A stretch of DNA of 64,000 nt, from positions 53,125,862-53,189,861 of the forward strand of contig OY365806.1 in NCBI GenBank assembly GCA_959347315.1. Direction: 5' to 3'. Made by a program: the position numbers and the translations under genes. Within the stretch, counting starts at the first letter, position 1; each line of letters begins with the position of its first letter. The notes under the pieces are model-generated. The model made no database searches. It was not told where the DNA came from and saw only the letters and a program-made list of their open reading frames with translations. Of the stretch, positions 22,437-33,639 are shown piece after piece. This DNA is from Bimastos eiseni. Taxonomy: Eukaryota > Annelida > Clitellata > Crassiclitellata > Lumbricidae.

Positions 22437-23020
22437 GCCATTAGTTATTTTATATGGTCTTTCAGAGACGACCAGTTCAAATAGTCCTTTTGTTTTCCAC
22501 TGCATTAGCTATTGTTTTTCCTTCATTTTTTATTTCACACATTTTTCCTTTAAACCTTACTACTTATCAGTTTCTTTTCTGATATCAGGTTTCCATATAA
22601 CTATGGTGATGTATTATTACACAATTTTGCAATATGTTCTCTACCATCATCTTGAATGCACATAAGGAAATTTTTCCCACCTCCTGCAGTCTGTGTCTTC
22701 TGCTCGTTTGCCAGAAAAACTTCTGTTTTATGTTCTATTTTGTTCTACAAAGTTTTTGTTGCTACACATGTATATCGTGGCACCATCCAATAAGATTTTC
22801 CATTAAACCCGTTTGCTGCCGTATTGACGAGCGGCGTTCGTCATCAATTATCTGTATGCTGTGTGCCGTTATGGTTCCTTTGTGTTTTTGTTGTTGTATT
22901 TAAAAAAACACAATATATTTTACAGCACATTAATTTCTTCAAATTTTACCCGTGTGTCCTGGGCCCATAACCTGTTAAAGTCAACGTTTGTGAAGTAAAA
23001 TAGATTTTATTTAATTGTAG

Positions 23021-23107
23021 AAATTTAACAAGTCTTTACAAAGGTATAAGAATCAGTATGAACGATATGAACGTTTGACCTGGAAACCAATAGATGACGA
23101 ACTCTAA
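23021..23107 (+). CDS. possible alternative terminal exon of CFAP69-like gene
   Basis: After a good acceptor (tttatttaattgtag) a short open stretch encodes 28 residues, KFNKSLQRYKNQYERYERL then TWKPIDDEL, and a TAA stop. Its phase matches the donor at 19931, so exon 4 could be spliced to it and give a truncated protein lacking exons 5-10. The peptide is charged and non-repetitive, unlike the surrounding intron, but I recognise no family. The end of this stretch and about 150 bp after it are duplicated at about 22255-22436. It may equally be a pseudo-exon or part of an unrecognised repeat. Confidence 0.3.
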   Translation, partial: KFNKSLQRYKNQYERYERLTWKPIDDEL

Positions 23108-23258
23108 AAAATTATACTTTAGACTAGCACTAAGATTCCAATGTCAGTAGCCATTTACTCTCTGTGCCTTAAAACACTTAATTACTTAACAATCTTCTAG
23201 CAAAAGAACATGTAGACGTTGTTTGTGTTTCTGTAAAAGCAATTCTAATAAGACTTTC
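23085..23258 (+). repeat. direct duplicate of the 22.3-kb segment (copy 2)
   Basis: This is the second copy of the duplicated segment. It includes the last codons and stop of the possible alternative exon, followed by the shared block ending near AAGAACATGTAGACGTTG. Confidence 0.6.
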
Positions 23259-23444
23259 ATTTCTGTCCAAGCAGTTTGCTTCTATCCCAATTCATAGTCA
23301 TATTTATTATTAGATTTCAAACCTCCTCCTTAATTAAAATTATTGCAAGTTTTGGTGTAAATCATCTCCCCTTTTGCACAAATTAATGCAAGCGACCCCA
23401 TTGATTTTGTAGAACTTTGTCATCTCAGGGTTAAAGCCAATCAA

Positions 23445-24164
23445 CAGTGTTGGGCACGAGACCAAAACCAAGACCAAGACCGAGAGGTCCAAGACCCCAA
23501 GATCGAGACCAGGACCAAGACCGATGGTCTGAGATCAAGACCAAGACCATGACTGATACTCTTTTTTTATAAACAGTTCAATTTATTAAGAAGCAAAAAT
23601 GGAATAACACACTCAAAACTTTCATTTTATTGCTGAAGAATACTAATACTAATCTTAATAATGGTTTAGAGAACAGTTTTACCAACTTTTGTGGGTTCAG
23701 CCCTTGACTTCGGTCTATGCCATAAATTATATTATATGATAGATAAATACTTTAAGACATCTGAACAAGTTGATTAACGTTCCATTTGAATGGTGTACTT
23801 GTACTCTGAATTGTAGGTTAACAGTGGCTACATATGGCTGGCCACATAATTATTAGATTGTTCCAGAAACTTGAAATTTGTGAAAGCAAACTTTGAAATG
23901 GCTGGCATGCAAATGCATTTTTTGCCCATAGTAACATGTATATATATAGATGGTCAGCACTCCATAAATCAATAACAATCGCATAGAGTCTAAACATCCG
24001 GTGTCTCTAATAATCGAAAATAGCTGAGAAATAGAAAAAAATTGTTCTGATATGGCAAATTACTAAGAACGCTAATCTAAGACGGAGACCAAGACCAAGA
24101 CCGCAGTTTTCCGGTCTTGAGACCATCTCAAGATCAGGACCATGGTCTTGTGACCACATCCCTG
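23445..24164. mobile_element. hAT-A element (GACCAAGACC family), perfect TSD
   Basis: Left end CAGTGTTGGGCACGAGACC; right end, complemented, CAGGGATGTGGTCACAAGAC. Perfect 8-bp flanks CCAATCAA at 23437-23444 and 24165-24172. Subterminal arrays of GACCAAGACCGAGA at the left and GGTCTTGAGACC at the right. The core matches 61565-62309 (TTTTATTGCTGAAGAATACT). Non-autonomous. Confidence 0.88.
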
Positions 24165-24599
24165 CCAATCAATATTTACAATCACATTTTACATATGCAG
24201 ACGATTGCTGCCTTGCCTCAGAAATCACTATCACTGAGATAGAATTTGAACTTGAGCCTCTATGCTCTGCAGAAAACAAGAATTTCTCTTGGTTCCCTTC
24301 ACTGGTACAAGCAAGGCCCGCAAGAAAAAGTAGGTTTCGAGAAAAAACAACAGAGAATGATAGGCTGCCGGATAGAATTTGAGAGCAAACAGTGGTCGGA
24401 CAGAATTGGAATAGCAGTCGTATGAAATCTGTTTCTGCTAGAGCGAGTGGACTTAAGGAACTCTCTCATTAATGTAATATGTACTGTGGTTGCATCCAGG
24501 CTTTGCCTGCTGCCTGTTGCAGTGTCAGCCATCTCATTTATAAGTTCAATTAGATTAGCTAATTAGCTTACACAGACTAGCAGGAGGATGCAAAACTTA

Positions 24600-24860
24600 C
24601 ATGTTTACCGTGACGGAATGACCGGCACTGTCCATCTTTTTCCATGGCCGACTAGGGCTGCTGCTGCCAAGGGCTTGGCCGTGTTTTCCTCTGGGACCCG
24701 CCGTAGAAGTCCCCGGGAACTCGCTACCTAGTCTGCCCATCTTCTCCTTGGCCGACCTGGGCGATTAGGGCTGCTGCTCCCAAGGGCTTGGCCATACGTC
24801 ACGTGCGACTTTCGCTGTAGAGGTCCTCGGGGACTCGCTTCGTCCCTCTCTGCCTCCATG
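24600..24860 (-). repeat. two-unit tandem repeat, possible LINE C-terminus
   Basis: About 125-bp units share GGGCTGCTGCTSCCAAGGGCT and TCCTCGGGGACTCGCT-like blocks. On the minus strand one unit reads GQALGSSSPNRPGRPRRRWA, reminiscent of the GRPRxRWxD end of LINE proteins. Confidence 0.45.
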
Positions 24861-25059
24861 GGCTTGGGGAAATAGTATAAATAGGAGTGCTTGTGTGTCA
24901 TTCGTGTTCTGTTTATCTTTGTATGAGTTCGGAGTGAGGGGCATGCATTAGGCCAGTTGGGAAAATCAGTTGTGCTAGAGTCGTTTTGAGTTTTAGAGAA
25001 ATACACATTGGCAAACTTGTCGAAATATTAACTGCTGCTGCTGCTGAACTTACAGTTTT

Positions 25060-25760
25060 TCAAATTGTGTTGAACTATCTTCATCTTCGACATTAAATCA
25101 AGAAAGTGTTCAAATTGTGAGTAGGTTTTTTGTGGGAAGAATAGTGACTTTCACCTTTGGAACTGTTTCGAAGTCCTGCTCCAAAAAGCCAGGCCCTACC
25201 TAGTGGGCATCTACGAATAAGGGAAGAGCTTCTAAGGGTACCAGAATATAAGGAAGGAATCCAGGTTTTCTCTGGACTCTTGTTGAATCCTGCCTTTGCC
25301 TGACAAGCGTCCGGTGCTGACTCAAGAGGAGTTCGCCACTTTACTTTCAATTTATGTATTAGATTTACTGAACTAAGACTATTAGTTATATTTGAAATTT
25401 GTCGGTAGACTTATTTTGTACACTATTCGTATTCGTATGCGGTCGAATAGTTGGTCCAATTAACTATATTCGGCTGAATAGTGATAATCACCTATTCGGT
25501 ACAGTTCTAGTTCTAACGCGTTCTCAACAGGAGTTCCTTCAAAAATTTTGAATCTCTCTATATTGGACATCATCCAAGCACAGACTCCTAGCTGCAACAT
25601 GGATGTTGCCATAGTCCAGCTTTGAGGAAACTGCCCATGTGATACAGCGTTTAAAGTGTCAAAAAAGAAGTGCATGGACGCTAGTCTCAAAGAGTTAACA
25701 ACTAAAGACAGATTACCAACATAAGTCGACGACAAAATATGGTTCGCTATGGTCCACTGT
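25060..25760. other. intron sequence, nothing recognised
   Basis: No supported feature. Short open frames only. Confidence 0.45.
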
Positions 25761-25764
25761 ATTC

Positions 25765-26010
25765 GTTAAAATAGAAGTTGGATTGATGATATTAATGATA
25801 CTGGAATAGAAGTTGGATTGGTGAACGAAATTCTTCCAAAACAGAAGCTTTTTAGATGAATATAATGCCTGCTGAAATAAAAGTTGGATCATTGAAAAGA
25901 ATATTTGCCTAAATAGAAGTTGAATTGATCAAAAATAGTTCTTGCTGAAGCAGAAGCTGGATTTGCAGGCATTATTATTATCAATCCAACTTCTATTTGA
26001 CCAATTACAG
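25765..26010. repeat. AGAAGTTGGATTGATGA minisatellite with foldback ends
   Basis: Imperfect units of about 34 bp (AATAGAAGTTGGATTGATGA) form the same family as the array inside hAT-1 copies. The first unit (25772) and the last (about 25973-26000, ATCAATCCAACTTCTATTTG) are inverted relative to each other. Confidence 0.65.
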
Positions 26011-26158
26011 TGGGCGAAAAATAAAATATAGTTAGTATTCGTTAGCTTTCTGTCAATTAACCATTATTTTGTCATCAACTGTTTGTTTGGTGAACTATTT
26101 GTTGTAATTTAAAGCGTACGGAGAATTACTTTCCTTTGTGAAATTGTCGACAAAGGGC

Positions 26159-26509
26159 CAGTGGCGGCGGCAGCATTTTTAAAGCTGGGGTAATAAAGTT
26201 TGTAAACGCACAAAGCGCAAATTTTTTATTCCTACTCTTTTTCTGAATGCCCCCTATTTACAGAGAGTTGTGTCTCTTTGCAGAGGAATGTGCTCTAGTC
26301 AATACTGAGCTACAATTGAATTTAGTCTATGTAGAATATAAAAAGTTCAGTCTTTCCTGACACATAGGGGATCGTAAGCCTTGTTGCCAAATTGTCTCAT
26401 CTTCAGTACACTTGAAAATTTTGATAAAAATGTGTGTCCCTTGTGCCGATAAGTTTTAGAAACTGCAGGGACACGTGCCCCTGTCAGGCATATGGTGGCA
26501 GCACCACTG
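26159..26509. mobile_element. hAT-like MITE
   Basis: Ends CAGTGGCGGCGGCAGC and, complemented, CAGTGGTGCTGCCACC. No clear 8-bp duplication. Confidence 0.5.
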
Positions 26510-27530
26510 ATTGGTGCAAAAACTCGATTGAATAACTTTCAAAATCGATATCTAGAATTGTGATCTCCTCTATTCCTTTTATTATCAAAATGGAGGGTGG
26601 GAATCCTGGGATGTCCTTTGTGCTTGTTTTCGGTCGTATACCAGGGTCATCTCGACTGATAAATAAAAATAGATCCAAGTGCTCTTAACTGCTGATAGCA
26701 CCAACACCAACATGAGAGTTTGAAATAGTCTCTTTATCAATATTCGTAACTTTGGGCACTTTTCAGCAATCCATCTATTAACCTTTTCCAGTACATGATC
26801 TTTTCTAGAATGACAGCAAGTCTGCCCTGCATGGGACAATTGGTCTTCTCAATTTTTTATCGATGATCAACCCGACATCATGCTAAAGCAGTAACAGTAG
26901 ATATATGGCCTAACTAGCTAGACCGACACGTTTCATCATTTCGCAACTTGAAATGGAAGGAATTCAGTCCAATTTTATATGTGCTATGGTATGTAGTGCA
27001 ACTTAATTAGTTTACTAGGCCTGATCTATTTGTCAAACATTTCTTCAAACCATTTGAAAAATGTTTTGCTTTTTACGTCTGAAAATTAATCATCAAATGC
27101 AGCAGATGCAGGAAGCGCATAAGACGAATCTTAATTTGATGAAAAGGTAACTAGAATGTATAACACAAATTATAGACATCCATTATATACATGGGCTACT
27201 TCAGTTAATAAGTAGGTCTAATGAAAATATGATTTTTTTTTAAATAGTGGATAATTAAATGCTGTTGATAATAACCTATGTAAAGGAATTGCACTGCTGC
27301 ATGGACGCTCATGGGCGGCATCCACGCTCTGCTGAACAAATAAGTGGCAGGACGGCGTCCAGCCTTGAAAATAAGTGCTGGACGCCATCCATGTCTGTCC
27401 AGCCTCACTTTAAGCAAAGGCTCTCAATGTTTGAAATCCTCATTGACATTTGTGAAAATGCCCACACCTATTTGCTGGTCTTGAAAAGATTCCAGCTGCA
27501 AGTTTCAAAAGGTCTCCACCTTATTCTTTA
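26510..27530. other. intron sequence, unrecognised
   Basis: Two overlapping minus-strand open frames near 26484-26839 show no clear family. A GGACGCCGTCC / GACGGCGTCCAGC near-palindromic stretch lies at 27300-27400. Confidence 0.45.
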
Positions 27531-27533
27531 GTG

Positions 27534-27863
27534 CAACATTTTCAAAATGTGTTTCGTGGAACCCTAGGGTTCTGTGAGGTGAGGACAAGAGTTCTGCGGA
27601 AAACTTTCAGTGTTAGCAAATGGAGGCACTTAGTTTAACTGCCTTAACATCTGTGTATGACTTTATATGAAAGAGCATTCATATGTTGTTGTCATCGATA
27701 TTTTGTGTTCATCATTAATCCAATCTAGGCCTAAACCTATAATTGTCTGCATTCTGAAGCGTTTTTACCTACAACAGAATAATTATGTTTAGTTTGGGAG
27801 GGGGTTCCACCAAAAAAGTAAGATCAAAAGGGTTCCACGGGCAAAAAAGATTTGGATATGCTG
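27534..27863 (+). mobile_element. hAT-1 copy, 330 bp, TSD
   Basis: Degenerate ends CAACATTTTCAAAATGTGTT and complement of GATTTGGATATGCTG align with the hAT-1 ends CAGCGTTTCCCAA. Flanks CTTTAGTG and CTTAAGTG match at 7 of 8. The internal GGAACCCTAGGGTTCTGTGA is diagnostic. Most of the element is deleted. Confidence 0.75.
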
Positions 27864-27978
27864 CTTAAGTGTATGGGCTATTTTTATGCCTTTTGCCTCC
27901 CCTGCTTGATATTTTCAGCGTGTGGACCCAGAAAGAGCATTGCAACCCAAGCATTAAGCAGGTTATGTGTAATCATTA

Positions 27979-28381
27979 AGGCTGTCAACGGGTACCCGAC
28001 TGAAGCTGACTACCTGAGTAATGAAATCGGTTTTCGGGTACCCAAAATTCCGTAAAAATGCGCGATTTTACCTGAACATGTGCCAGAAATATTCCCTTGG
28101 TCATATTGGCTGAGTGCCCTGACAATGAAAATCGGTTCTCGGATAATGACATTCTGTAAAAATGTGCGATTTTACCTGAACATTAATGAAGAAATATTTC
28201 GTTGGTCATATTGGCTGACTGTCCGGGCAATGAAATCGATTCTCAGGTGCCGGACATTTCGTAAAAATGCATAATTTTCTACATTTCCCAACAAAATATC
28301 TGCGTGGTCGGTTACCTGGGTACCTGACCGCGCGGGTCGACGGGTACCTGGGTCGTCATTTCAACATTTTTGACAACCTGC
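27979..28381. repeat. about 110-bp tandem units within a hAT-like element
   Basis: Three degenerate units share CGTAAAAATGYGCGATTTTACC and TTGGTCATATTGGCTGA. The ends GGCTGTCAACGGGTACCCG and, complemented, CAGGTTGTCAAAAATG look hAT-like. No target duplication was seen. Confidence 0.5.
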
Positions 28382-28570
28382 TTACCAAGTGAACACAGAA
28401 TGCAAGACCAGAATTTTAATGTAGATCGAAATATGCCATCATCTTAGCACAGGGCCATCTCAGAATCATGATCATTATTATTATTAGCAGGAGCTATAAT
28501 GGTGTTTGTATTATAGTGATGGTATTCTTATGTGTCACTTTGCAAACCGTCTTGTTGGTTTGTTTTGAAG

Positions 28571-28806
28571 GTGGGAGAAGTGTGGACTGAAGTTATTTCT
28601 GAACTTGCAGAGGAATGCATCCGGCCAATTACACCAGATCGTGAGGCAATGGAGGCCATTTCATCTGCCATTCGTATTCGCACAGAACAAATCATCCAGG
28701 TCCAGAAAGATCTTTTGGAGGTCCAAGCACAGCAGGATTTAATCAATGAACAGGAATACTATGCAGAGGTTATTTCAATGGATCCACATGATAATGTTCT
28801 ACAGTG

Positions 28807-28807
<1 letters not shown>
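28571..28807 (+). CDS. CFAP69: CFAP69-like exon 5 of window (donor uncertain)
   Basis: The acceptor is tgtttgttttgaag|GTGGGA, phase 0. It encodes VGEVWTEVISELAEECIRPI, TPDREAMEAISSAIRIRTEQ, IIQVQKDLLEVQAQQDLINE and QEYYAEVISMDPHDN: a helical, Glu/Gln-rich segment matching the family pattern GEIWxEI...RPxTxDxxALEAI. The next exon needs a phase-0 junction. The candidate donors are AAT|GTTCTA (end 28795) and TGT|GTGTGC (end 28807); neither is a strong consensus. A (TA)n tract starts about 10 bp downstream and a hAT-1 copy about 80 bp downstream, so the donor region may have been rearranged. Confidence 0.85.
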
Positions 28808-28812
<5 letters not shown>

Positions 28813-28876
<64 letters not shown>

Positions 28877-28877
28877 A
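28813..28877. repeat. (TA)n microsatellite beside exon 5 donor
   Basis: A nearly pure TATATA tract with one CATATA interruption. Confidence 0.95.
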
Positions 28878-28887
28878 GTCTATAAGT

Positions 28888-30151
28888 CAGCGTTTCCCAA
28901 TCTTTTTGGTCGCAGAACCCTTAGATCTAAAAAAATGTTTCGCGGAACCCCGTTCAAAATCATTGAATTCTGTTGTACATACAACGCTTAAACACGCAGA
29001 TAATTATAGGTTTAGAATTAGATTAGGTTAGATTAATAATAGGCCAAACACAAATATCGTTGACAATGACACATGAATTCTCTTTCGGAAAAATCTTATT
29101 GCCGCTGTTGAAACATGTATTTAACAAAGAATCTTGCACAATGGAAGCTGGATTGATGAAAAGAATTATGATTCACAGGGTGCTGGATTGAGGAAAAGAT
29201 GTGCTTAACTGGGAGCTGGATTGATGAAAATGTTTATGTTTAACTGGAAGCTAGATCAATGAAATGAGTTCTGCTTTACAAGAATTTTGATTGATGTTGA
29301 GATTTGATGAAAGATGAATGATGAAAGGATTTCCACTGAAGTGGAAGCGGGAATAATGAGAAAGTCTCCATGCACGTCAAGTGAAATTCTCTTTTCTATC
29401 CAGCTTCTATTTATGCACGATTCTTTTCATCAATCCAGGTCACAGTTAAGCGAACTTCCTTTCACCAATCCTGCTTCTACCACCGACGCTAACGAGGCTT
29501 AACCTGATTTGCCATGGCTAATTTACGACGTTATTTATTAACATGGCTAATTTACAACACTAAAGGAAGATTTTACCTCTCTTCAAAATAAAATTCTATA
29601 CAGATGTTAAACAAAAAGTCTATTAGGAAAATTCATGTAATATATTTTAAATTGTTTGAACATTATTCGTAATCAAACTTATGAAGTATAGCGCATCGCA
29701 AAATAGGCAAAAATAAACGCCAAGTTTTTAAATGTTTAATGTGTAGGGCCTACTATGCTTTTGTTTCTTTGCAAAGTTTGCTGATGTTTAACTACAAGTT
29801 TAAAATGCTGATATAATATTACTTCACAAATTACTTTGTTAAAAGCTAACTTCTCTAAGTTGAAGAAACCTTTTATCTGGCATATCACAACAACGTCATG
29901 TCAGTAGTAGTCAACCTGCTTCACTGCTTACATCATACATGCCTGTAAACAGTATTACATCTAATTATAACTTGTATTGATGTCGCCAGTTTGCAAGCTA
30001 GAATATAATGGGACACTTTATTAATTTTATAAAATGACCGATATAGAAGCTTAAAACAGAAAATCTTTTCACACTGAGAGTTTTCCGCAGAACCCCTGTT
30101 GTCGCCTCACGAAACCCTAGGGTACCGCAGAACACAGTTTGGGAAACGCTG
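28888..30151 (-). mobile_element. hAT-1 copy, 1.26 kb, TSD
   Basis: Ends CAGCGTTTCCCAATCTTTTT and, complemented, CAGCGTTTCCCAAACTGTGT. Flanks CTATAAGT (28880-28887) and ATATAAGT (30152-30159) match at 7 of 8. Inside are GGAACCCCGTTC, an AGCTGGATTGATGAAAA minisatellite at 29140-29300 and its inverted form near 29400-29470. Orientation is opposite to the transposase-bearing copy at 39.5 kb. Confidence 0.85.
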
Positions 30152-30190
30152 ATATAAGTATATATACATGTATATATGTATATATATATA

Positions 30191-30811
30191 CAGGGTGAGC
30201 CAATAGGAATGCACCTAATTTGAATGGGTATAACTTGAACAATTGTTATCTGATCATCATACCCAATATACTAAATTGAAGGTAATTGTCCACTCTACTA
30301 CTGTGTCAAATCTTGCACTGATATACGTCATCGTTGTTATGAAATTTTGGTGTGGCTCACACCTCTCAATTTTGAATGTAAATATTGAACATCATGGCGC
30401 TGCTCACAGAAGAGGATAGAATTTTAATTCAAATTTTAAGAACAGAAAAAGGATACAATGCACATCAGATGATGACAGAATTCCCTTCTAGAAAACAATC
30501 CAGGAACGAGTAAGAAATTGAGTGTGCGATCGGAATTTCATGCAGTGCTGTTATTCGCATTGTTAAACATGACCTAAACCTCACAGTCTGTCGTCAGGCT
30601 TTTGTTTTTTCTGGCAGTTTTATGGCAAGAAAATGGCACATCAAATATTAATAGCATTATTTCAAAATATCGTAATAGCATCTCGTAGATATTTTGCAGA
30701 ATGATAAAATGGATAATTATCTTCAACCTCATATATTGGACAAGACGCTCAGATAAAAACTATTCAAGTTATACGGCATAAAAGTTGATGCATTCCTACT
30801 GGCCCACCCTG
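30191..30811 (+). mobile_element. Tc1/mariner element, internally deleted
   Basis: Terminal inverted repeats CAGGGTGAGCCAATAGGAAT and, complemented, CAGGGTGGGCCAGTAGGAAT, with TA on both sides. An open frame at 30394-30513 reads MALLTEEDRILIQILRTEKG then YNAHQMMTEFPSRK. This is the N-terminal helix-turn-helix start of a mariner-type transposase, cut off by a stop. The catalytic DD(D/E) region is absent. Confidence 0.88.
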
Positions 30812-31445
30812 TATATACTTATTTAGTGCTTTATGAGCTCCTCACAAAAAATGCTAAAACTCTCAAAAAAATCCTGAAGATCCTCACAATACAGGAAATG
30901 TAAATTAGTACCCTATATATATAGCATGCATTATTTGTCAAATATTGAATGCAGGTTTGATTCTTCTGCTGAGTAGGCTTCTTTTAATGACCTTAAGCAA
31001 GTTGTTAACCCACATTGCTCCAAGATACGAACTTAAGTCTGTCTCAAAGTAATCATAATTACCATTGCTAACATGTATTTAGCTGTTTTGTTCTTGTGTT
31101 TCTAATGTAGTCATGAACCAGGACTATGTTCAGTAGATGACATAAGCAAAGACACAACAAGATTTGGACTAAATAATTATGAGTAAAGAGACGGAGATAT
31201 TTGGGTCCCCTATTCAACCATGCTGTCGACAAAAAATTTGCTAGGCGTATTACAACACTTACAGAGACTGGTTGTAAAAAAAGCATGCATTTTCATCTTC
31301 CACTAATAGTTGTTGTGGCTTAGTCATTTCTTGTATAATCAGTCAAGACCATAATGAGGTATTATGAGGATAGTGCTTGAAAGCATAACATGACGGGCAC
31401 AAAATTTAAGTTATTAATTAGACAGGTTATTCATAAAGCAATCCA
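30812..31445. other. intron sequence, nothing recognised
   Basis: AT-rich, no supported feature. Confidence 0.45.
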
Positions 31446-32130
31446 ACCTTTGTTAAAGTCAACTTTGGAAATGTTATAAGTTGAAAGATTTAAGAATCAA
31501 TTTACTACAGAAAGAGTGGGAGGAGAGATAGGATTGAATCCAGAGGAAAGCAGTGTCAGTAAAACCGAACCAAATAGACAGTCTTTGGAGTAGGATGTTG
31601 TGATCAATAGTATTGAAGGCTGCAGTAATATCAAGAAGGCAGAGACAGCAGACTTGTTAATGAGAGATGACAGAAAAAAGTTAATTGTAGAGGGAAGCGA
31701 GCAGTGTTTCAGTTGAGTGTCGCTATGCGAGATCAGACCGAAGTGGAGGGGAAATATTGTAGGGATAAATTGTCAATAGATGTGTAGAGGTTGATTATTT
31801 TGGTAATGATGGGAGCAAGGATAGCTGCACTGTCTTTCAATTAGGAGTTGGATATTGGATCAAGTTCATCTGCTCGATGGAACAAATTGTAATATGTGGG
31901 ATACTTCAGCCTCTGATGTTGGCTGAAGGACAGATAATTAGGATCTAGGTGAATTGTGAGTGGAGGAAGGAATATATGCAGGTGAATCAATTGTGATTTG
32001 GAAACGAGTGACTGAAGAGAGGGGTAGTACATGTGGTAGTAACTTTGCCTGTAAGACTAAACAAAATGACTTAGCTGTTGAAGAAGAGGGAGGAGCGTTT
32101 GAAAGTGGACTGGATGATTTTACCAATGGA
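31446..32130 (-). mobile_element. LINE reverse transcriptase fragment
   Basis: On the minus strand, CLCLLDITAAFNTIDHNILL then QRLSIWFGFTDTAFLWIQSY is the AAFDTIDHxxLLxRL...WFxSYL block of CR1/L2-like RT. Upstream minus-strand coding is degenerate. Confidence 0.75.
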
Positions 32131-32946
32131 GGAGTTAGTTTATGATTTCCATAGCAGGTGGGGATTAGACGATTGTGAGACAGGGTATGAGGTCACTTAC
32201 CGAAGGCTGAAGATGGGAGTGTGATTGACAGATACATGTTAGGTGTTTGACAATGGAGAGAGTGTTGAATGGGTCCAATATGACTGCTGGCTGGGTTGCT
32301 AATGAAGTAAACCCTCCTCCAGATTATTTTCTTTTGTGGATGAAAGATGCGTGTAGCACCTTTTGCTAAGAGACTGTTATTACGGAAATTGTTATAGTGC
32401 CATTCCAAAACTAATCAATGTAATGTACTGTAAATCAGAGGCATTCTCTATGCTGACCTATGATTATGATGTTAATTGTCATAACAAAGTAAAAAATTAC
32501 ATCAGTTAGTAAATCAATGCATAGTCAACTTGGAAGTCACCAGTGGCAGCCTATGCATTGACATGCAACCATTCAACAGATTCTTGTCGAAAGCTGACAG
32601 ATGGCATGGATATTCAGAGTCTCTGAGCCAAACTGCATCGATAGAGTAGACCGGTGACAGGTGACAGCACTTACACACAAGATGACTTGCAGACAAAATA
32701 CCTTAAGTGCACAAAATCCTTGTCAAAACTAATGCATAAGTCCAGTGTGCAAATCTAGCATCAGAAAGCACCTGTATATACTAAATGCAAATTCTGCATT
32801 ATTTTAGGTTAAATAATCCATTGAAATGGCACAGAAGTGACTAGTGATATGTGTAACACTATGTAGCTCTAAAGGAGGGCAGTTCTAGATGGATTATTAT
32901 TGTCATTTTTCTACTTAGAATTATGGCTACTATCTGTTTCATTTAG
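32131..32946. other. intron sequence, nothing recognised
   Basis: No supported feature before the exon 6 acceptor. Confidence 0.45.
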
Positions 32947-33033
32947 GTGAGAGAAAGACATCGACTGAAGGACAAGGTGACAAGAAACTTTGCAGAATTT
33001 GTGTTGAAAACTTCAAATTACATGATGCTAAAG
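32947..33033 (+). CDS. CFAP69: CFAP69-like exon 6 of window
   Basis: The acceptor is gtttcatttag|GTGAGA and the donor is AAG|GTTAGT, phase 0 at both ends. The 29 codons read VRERHRLKDKVTRNFAEFVL and KTSNYMMLK. The pattern agrees with the family segment (W/F)EDFLxRTSNxxxLK as I recall it. The exon is short, and its call depends on frame continuity with exons 5 and 7. Confidence 0.82.
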
Positions 33034-33429
33034 GTTAGTCAAGTTCTATTCTATTATGTTAATTTCATTGTTTTATGCCTAATATCCCCAACACGTCAGA
33101 CCTCGACCTCATTATGCTCTCACTTGTCAAGCAGGGTGGAAAGGTGTCGAATGCAGTAGAACTGCAGTTCGATCTTCTAGGGAAGTAATGCGATCACAAT
33201 CGAGTATGGTGCTGTAACCATGAGCATGGAGTACATGACTAAATTTGTAACATGTTCACAAAATTGTAGTGTGAGCCTGGTGGAAGGATGGCTGAGTACA
33301 GTCACATTTAAGGTGTATTTCGAGATGGGGGCGAGCATAATTCTCATGTAGCTCGAGTGTTGTACGAACGTAATGATGGGGTCCATGGAGTTATGGATAA
33401 CACACTGGGGTGCAGAGCTGAGTAACTGA

Positions 33430-33631
33430 GAGTTCAAGACCAGTAATCCCGTATCCCGCGTAAGGTTGACTAGTTCTTCATTCGGTAGGTGGCGGCATTG
33501 GCTAAATTAGATGTATAGCGTAATGGATGCCTGTGTGGCAGCCGACGGTTAAATTTGACTTTTGTCATCATTCGTTCATGCTGTACATGTAATCACACTG
33601 CGGTTTGACAGTTTGCAATTAAACGAAATAT
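33430..33631. repeat. interspersed repeat shared with 38.1-38.3 kb
   Basis: GGTAGGTGGCGGCATTGGCT, AAATTAGATG, then GTCATCATTCGTTCAT match TTGGTAGGCGGGGCATTGGC and GTCATCATCTGTTCAT near 38190-38310, same orientation. Identity unknown, possibly LINE-derived. Confidence 0.5.
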
Positions 33632-33639
33632 ATTATGAT

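Noticed and set aside
27259..27531. 90-codon open frame near 27.3 kb
   Set aside because: No homology recognised; ends next to a hAT-1 copy, and the composition is intron-like.
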